DNA of 24,759 nt from CAYXRK01 sp964467615. Lineage in GTDB: Bacteria; Hydrogenedentota; Hydrogenedentia; Hydrogenedentales; GCA-2746185. A program made the position numbers and the translations under genes. The notes beneath the pieces were generated by a model. That model saw nothing but the letters and a program-made list of their open reading frames with translations. It searched no databases and had not been told where the DNA came from. Below, in pieces: positions 22,931 to 24,759 of this stretch. The stretch is taken from contig CAYXRK010000058.1 in the NCBI GenBank assembly GCA_964467615.1, forward strand, positions 1 through 24,759, given 5' to 3'. Every line of letters starts with the position of its first letter. The first letter of the stretch is position 1.

Positions 22931-24115
22931 CTATTTCGCCAGATTCTCGCCCTTGACAAGCGACGCAAGTTCACGTGTTAGTTCTTGTTCTAGTGCCGGT
23001 GACATTCCTATATGGACGACTTGTACCGTTCCATCCCGACCGATGATCACGGTCTCCGGAATACTGTCCGCCTTATACTTCCCGGCCACCGCCCCGTCCT
23101 TGTCCATCGCTACGTTCACATCGAGTCCCTGCTCCTTTAAAAACGTCTGCACTTCAGCGACGGTCTCCTGAAGATTGACCGTATACAACCGGACGCCCTT
23201 GTCGGCGAACGATTTAGTCACCCGATCGATGATCGGCATCGCCTGCCGGCACGGCCCGCACCACGTCGCCCAAAAGTCCAACACGATTACGTCCGTGGGC
23301 CCCTTCTTCGACAACGTAAACTCTCCCCCGTCCGCGAGCGGCAGCGTAAAATCGGGGGCGGGCTTGGCCAACAAATCGTTCGCCGGCGGTTGCGGCCCGA
23401 AATCGGATACCTCTTTCGCGCCTTCGGGCGCGGCAAACGCGAGCTTCGTAGCGTCGACGGATTCAAATGACCAATCAGAGAACGCACCGTCGATTGCCAT
23501 CGCCGCCTCAACGCCTTGATCCTTCATTTGCTTCACCGCCGCGGCCATGTCGCTCTCGAAGCGGACGGGTAACGGTGTGTCGCCCTCGGAAATCCAAAGG
23601 TGCCACGTGATGTCATCGTACAAGAACGATACATGATGGCCTTCGGACTCCTTGCCCACATAGTTCATGTCCTTGGCCTGATCAAGAAAAGTCGAGAACG
23701 GCTTCTCCCGAACCGCCTCCGCGACAAGCACCGAAGAGGGCGACATTGGGCCTTGACCGATTTGCGCGATAAGTTCCGGCATCGGCACCGGCAATGAATT
23801 CGCGGTGTACTGTTTCATGTCCGGCAGATACATGGTGATCGTGTCCGCCGTTGCCGAAAATTCGGCCTCGACTTCCGAATTCTTAATCACGAATGCGGCG
23901 GTATCTGGCCGCAGGAACCGCATCGCGTAGGTAGTCGTATCGGATTGCTCGTCTTTGTCTATCGTCACTTTATGTAAAGTGGACAACGTGAACGCGACGT
24001 ACGGTTGCCCGCCCAGATATGCGGACACGCGCCCGAGTAGATCGCGCGCCTGGTCTCCCTGAGCGATCGCGGCGGGAAGCAAGGCAATCAAGCTCAGAGC
24101 AGTTAAAAAACGCAT
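22931..24115 (-). CDS. Exported DUF2092-like protein fused to a TlpA thioredoxin domain
   Basis: A predicted periplasmic protein, 394 aa. Residues 1-18 are a signal peptide (LTALSLIALLPAAIA-Q). Residues 20-235 look like a DUF2092 (LolA-like) lipid/lipoprotein-carrier fold: RPDTAAFVIKNSEVEAEFSATADTIT, then MYLPDMKQYTA, and HLWISEGDTPLPVRFES. Residues 245-394 are a TlpA/ResA thioredoxin domain with WCGPC (285-289) and a cis-Pro at Pro353 (SIPETVI). It may handle both lipoprotein or redox cargo outside the cytoplasm (inferred). ATG 24115 has AGGAG eight bases upstream; the longer frame to 24346 includes the dispersed repeat and was rejected. The gene stands alone, flanked by repeat copies on both sides. 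Confidence 0.85.
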   Translation of the reverse strand: MRFLTALSLIALLPAAIAQGDQARDLLGRVSAYLGGQPYVAFTLSTLHKVTIDKDEQSDTTTYAMRFLRPDTAAFVIKNSEVEAEFSATADTITMYLPDMKQYTANSLPVPMPELIAQIGQGPMSPSSVLVAEAVREKPFSTFLDQAKDMNYVGKESEGHHVSFLYDDITWHLWISEGDTPLPVRFESDMAAAVKQMKDQGVEAAMAIDGAFSDWSFESVDATKLAFAAPEGAKEVSDFGPQPPANDLLAKPAPDFTLPLADGGEFTLSKKGPTDVIVLDFWATWCGPCRQAMPIIDRVTKSFADKGVRLYTVNLQETVAEVQTFLKEQGLDVNVAMDKDGAVAGKYKADSIPETVIIGRDGTVQVVHIGMSPALEQELTRELASLVKGENLAK

Positions 24116-24250
24116 TGTTGTTTCTCCTGACGTTCGTTGCGCGTCGTAAACGGGCATTACTCTACGTGAAACCCCACCGAAGAACAAAGAATTCCTTGAA
24201 AAAGTCTGTCGCCGACTGAACTCACGCGATGCCCTGAATTCGTCGTTGCG

Positions 24251-24288
24251 AGTTTCACACGGCTGTCCGCCGGGATTCGAGGAAGAAC
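24251..24288 (+). repeat. Dispersed repeat, copy 2
   Basis: Begins AGTTTCACACGGCT and runs to GGATTCGAGGAAGAAC; the partner of 22657-22693, same orientation. Together they bracket the TlpA-like gene over about 1.6 kb. Confidence 0.75.
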
Positions 24289-24409
24289 ACCACAAATGCC
24301 TGCCCTTGCGAAAGCGGGGGTCATTCCCGCGAAAGGGACCTTCCAAAAATGCGGGGCGTGGGGGCCGTGGCCGAGGACAATTGTGGGGCGGGTTCCGAGC
24401 GCTGAGTTT

Positions 24410-24439
24410 TTGGCTTGCCGGATTGTCGCGAATTACACT
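24410..24439 (+). promoter_or_regulatory. Candidate promoter of the partial secreted protein gene
   Basis: TTGGCT (24410-24415), an 18-base spacer and TACACT (24434-24439) in the context GAATTACACT. The identical ten bases occur at 12786-12795 just before the esterase gene, so TACACT may be a common -10 form here. Confidence 0.3.
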
Positions 24440-24465
24440 ATTCTGCGTGCCGGGAGGGCCGTCTT

Positions 24466-24759
24466 GTGAACACCCGATTCGTTGAAGTTGGTGTCTGTGT
24501 GTGTGACGGTCTGATTAGAGACGGGCATCGGCGCGGCCGGGCCTATGGATCGGGACGATGGGGAATGTATGTCGCGCTAATGCTGGCCGCGTTGTTCTTC
24601 GGCGCGGGCACGGCGCACGCGGTGTTGGGTTTTGGCGACCCTGCCGCCCTGAATACGAACGCCGCCTCCGATTCAGGGAACGACTACCATCCTCAAATGA
24701 CTACGGACGGCTTGGGCAACTGGGTCGCCGTGTGGGAGTCCGACGCCACCCACGGGGGG
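24466..24759 (+). CDS. Secreted repeat protein, 5' end only (probable beta-propeller)
   Basis: A partial gene reaching the window edge in frame (98 codons, no stop). The GTG at 24466 has GGAGG eight bases upstream. A long basic N-terminus precedes a signal peptide core (YVALMLAALFFGAG, cleavage near AHA-V, residue 52). The mature part begins VLGFGDPAALNTNAASDSG, then NDYHPQMTTDGLGNWVAVWES. The pattern 'LN..A..D.G.D..PQ.TTDG.GNWVAVW.S' is one I associate with BNR/sialidase-like beta-propeller repeats in large secreted proteins. An internal ATG at 24565 (residue 34) would also keep the signal peptide. Function beyond secretion is unknown because the rest is missing. Confidence 0.65.
   Translation, partial: MNTRFVEVGVCVCDGLIRDGHRRGRAYGSGRWGMYVALMLAALFFGAGTAHAVLGFGDPAALNTNAASDSGNDYHPQMTTDGLGNWVAVWESDATHGG

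Larger units (their letters stand above)
24116..24465. other. Divergent intergenic region between the TlpA-like gene and the secreted repeat protein
   Basis: 350 bases. On the - strand side a possible promoter lies upstream of ATG 24115 (weak; TTGTTC and TAGAGT separated by 17 bases). The repeat copy at 24251-24288 and a GCGGG...CCCGC hairpin (24314-24330) follow. The right end holds a promoter and ribosome-binding site for the next gene. Confidence 0.5.

Overview
The window is GC-rich bacterial chromosomal DNA with about twenty intact genes, one decayed transposase and a partial gene at the right edge. The mix suggests a Gram-negative, heterotrophic member of the Planctomycetes/Verrucomicrobia/Hydrogenedentes sort: a fatty-acid initiation cluster, secreted copper/cytochrome oxidases, a DUF1080 protein, PIG-L and Gfo/Idh/MocA catabolic genes, and a secreted protein whose start resembles a beta-propeller repeat. 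'Candidatus Hydrogenedentes' is my best guess from overall resemblance; nothing in the window proves it. No tRNA, rRNA or CRISPR array was seen.

Layout, left to right. (1) 1-2906: terminator of an upstream gene, then plsX-fabD-fabG on the + strand, lacking the usual fabH and acpP. (2) 2907-5211: an intergenic region with GC-rich palindromes, an orphan phosphonatase gene (phnX), a 694-bp internally deleted insertion sequence whose CTAG flank coincides with the phnX stop codon, and three copies of a REP-like palindrome. (3) 5208-12773: a copper module. A secreted cupredoxin (- strand) diverges from a secreted cytochrome c / PHM-like copper monooxygenase; a second copy lies at 11390-12640. Between them are a small membrane-anchored protein, a translationally coupled pair of PTS EIIA-like protein and CNT nucleoside transporter, and menA. 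(4) 12829-17616: a secreted esterase, then a - strand operon of PIG-L deacetylase, NagB-like protein and secreted DUF1080 protein, with a divergent Gfo/Idh/MocA oxidoreductase. This looks like a sugar or amino-sugar catabolic block. (5) 17619-22527: a - strand operon recO-lepA-lepB-lepB. The last signal peptidase carries a second peptidase-like domain that lacks the catalytic Ser and Lys. (6) 22528-24759: a repeat-flanked DUF2092/TlpA thioredoxin gene and the start of a secreted repeat protein cut by the window end.

The most interesting items are the paired cytochrome c / PHM-like monooxygenases with full copper-ligand sets and a nearby amicyanin-like cupredoxin, the signal peptidase with a built-in dead domain, the NagB-like protein with a substituted catalytic Asp in an apparent deacetylase operon, and the IS remnant exactly at a stop codon. 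Many very long antisense reading frames over the GC-rich genes were rejected as shadows.
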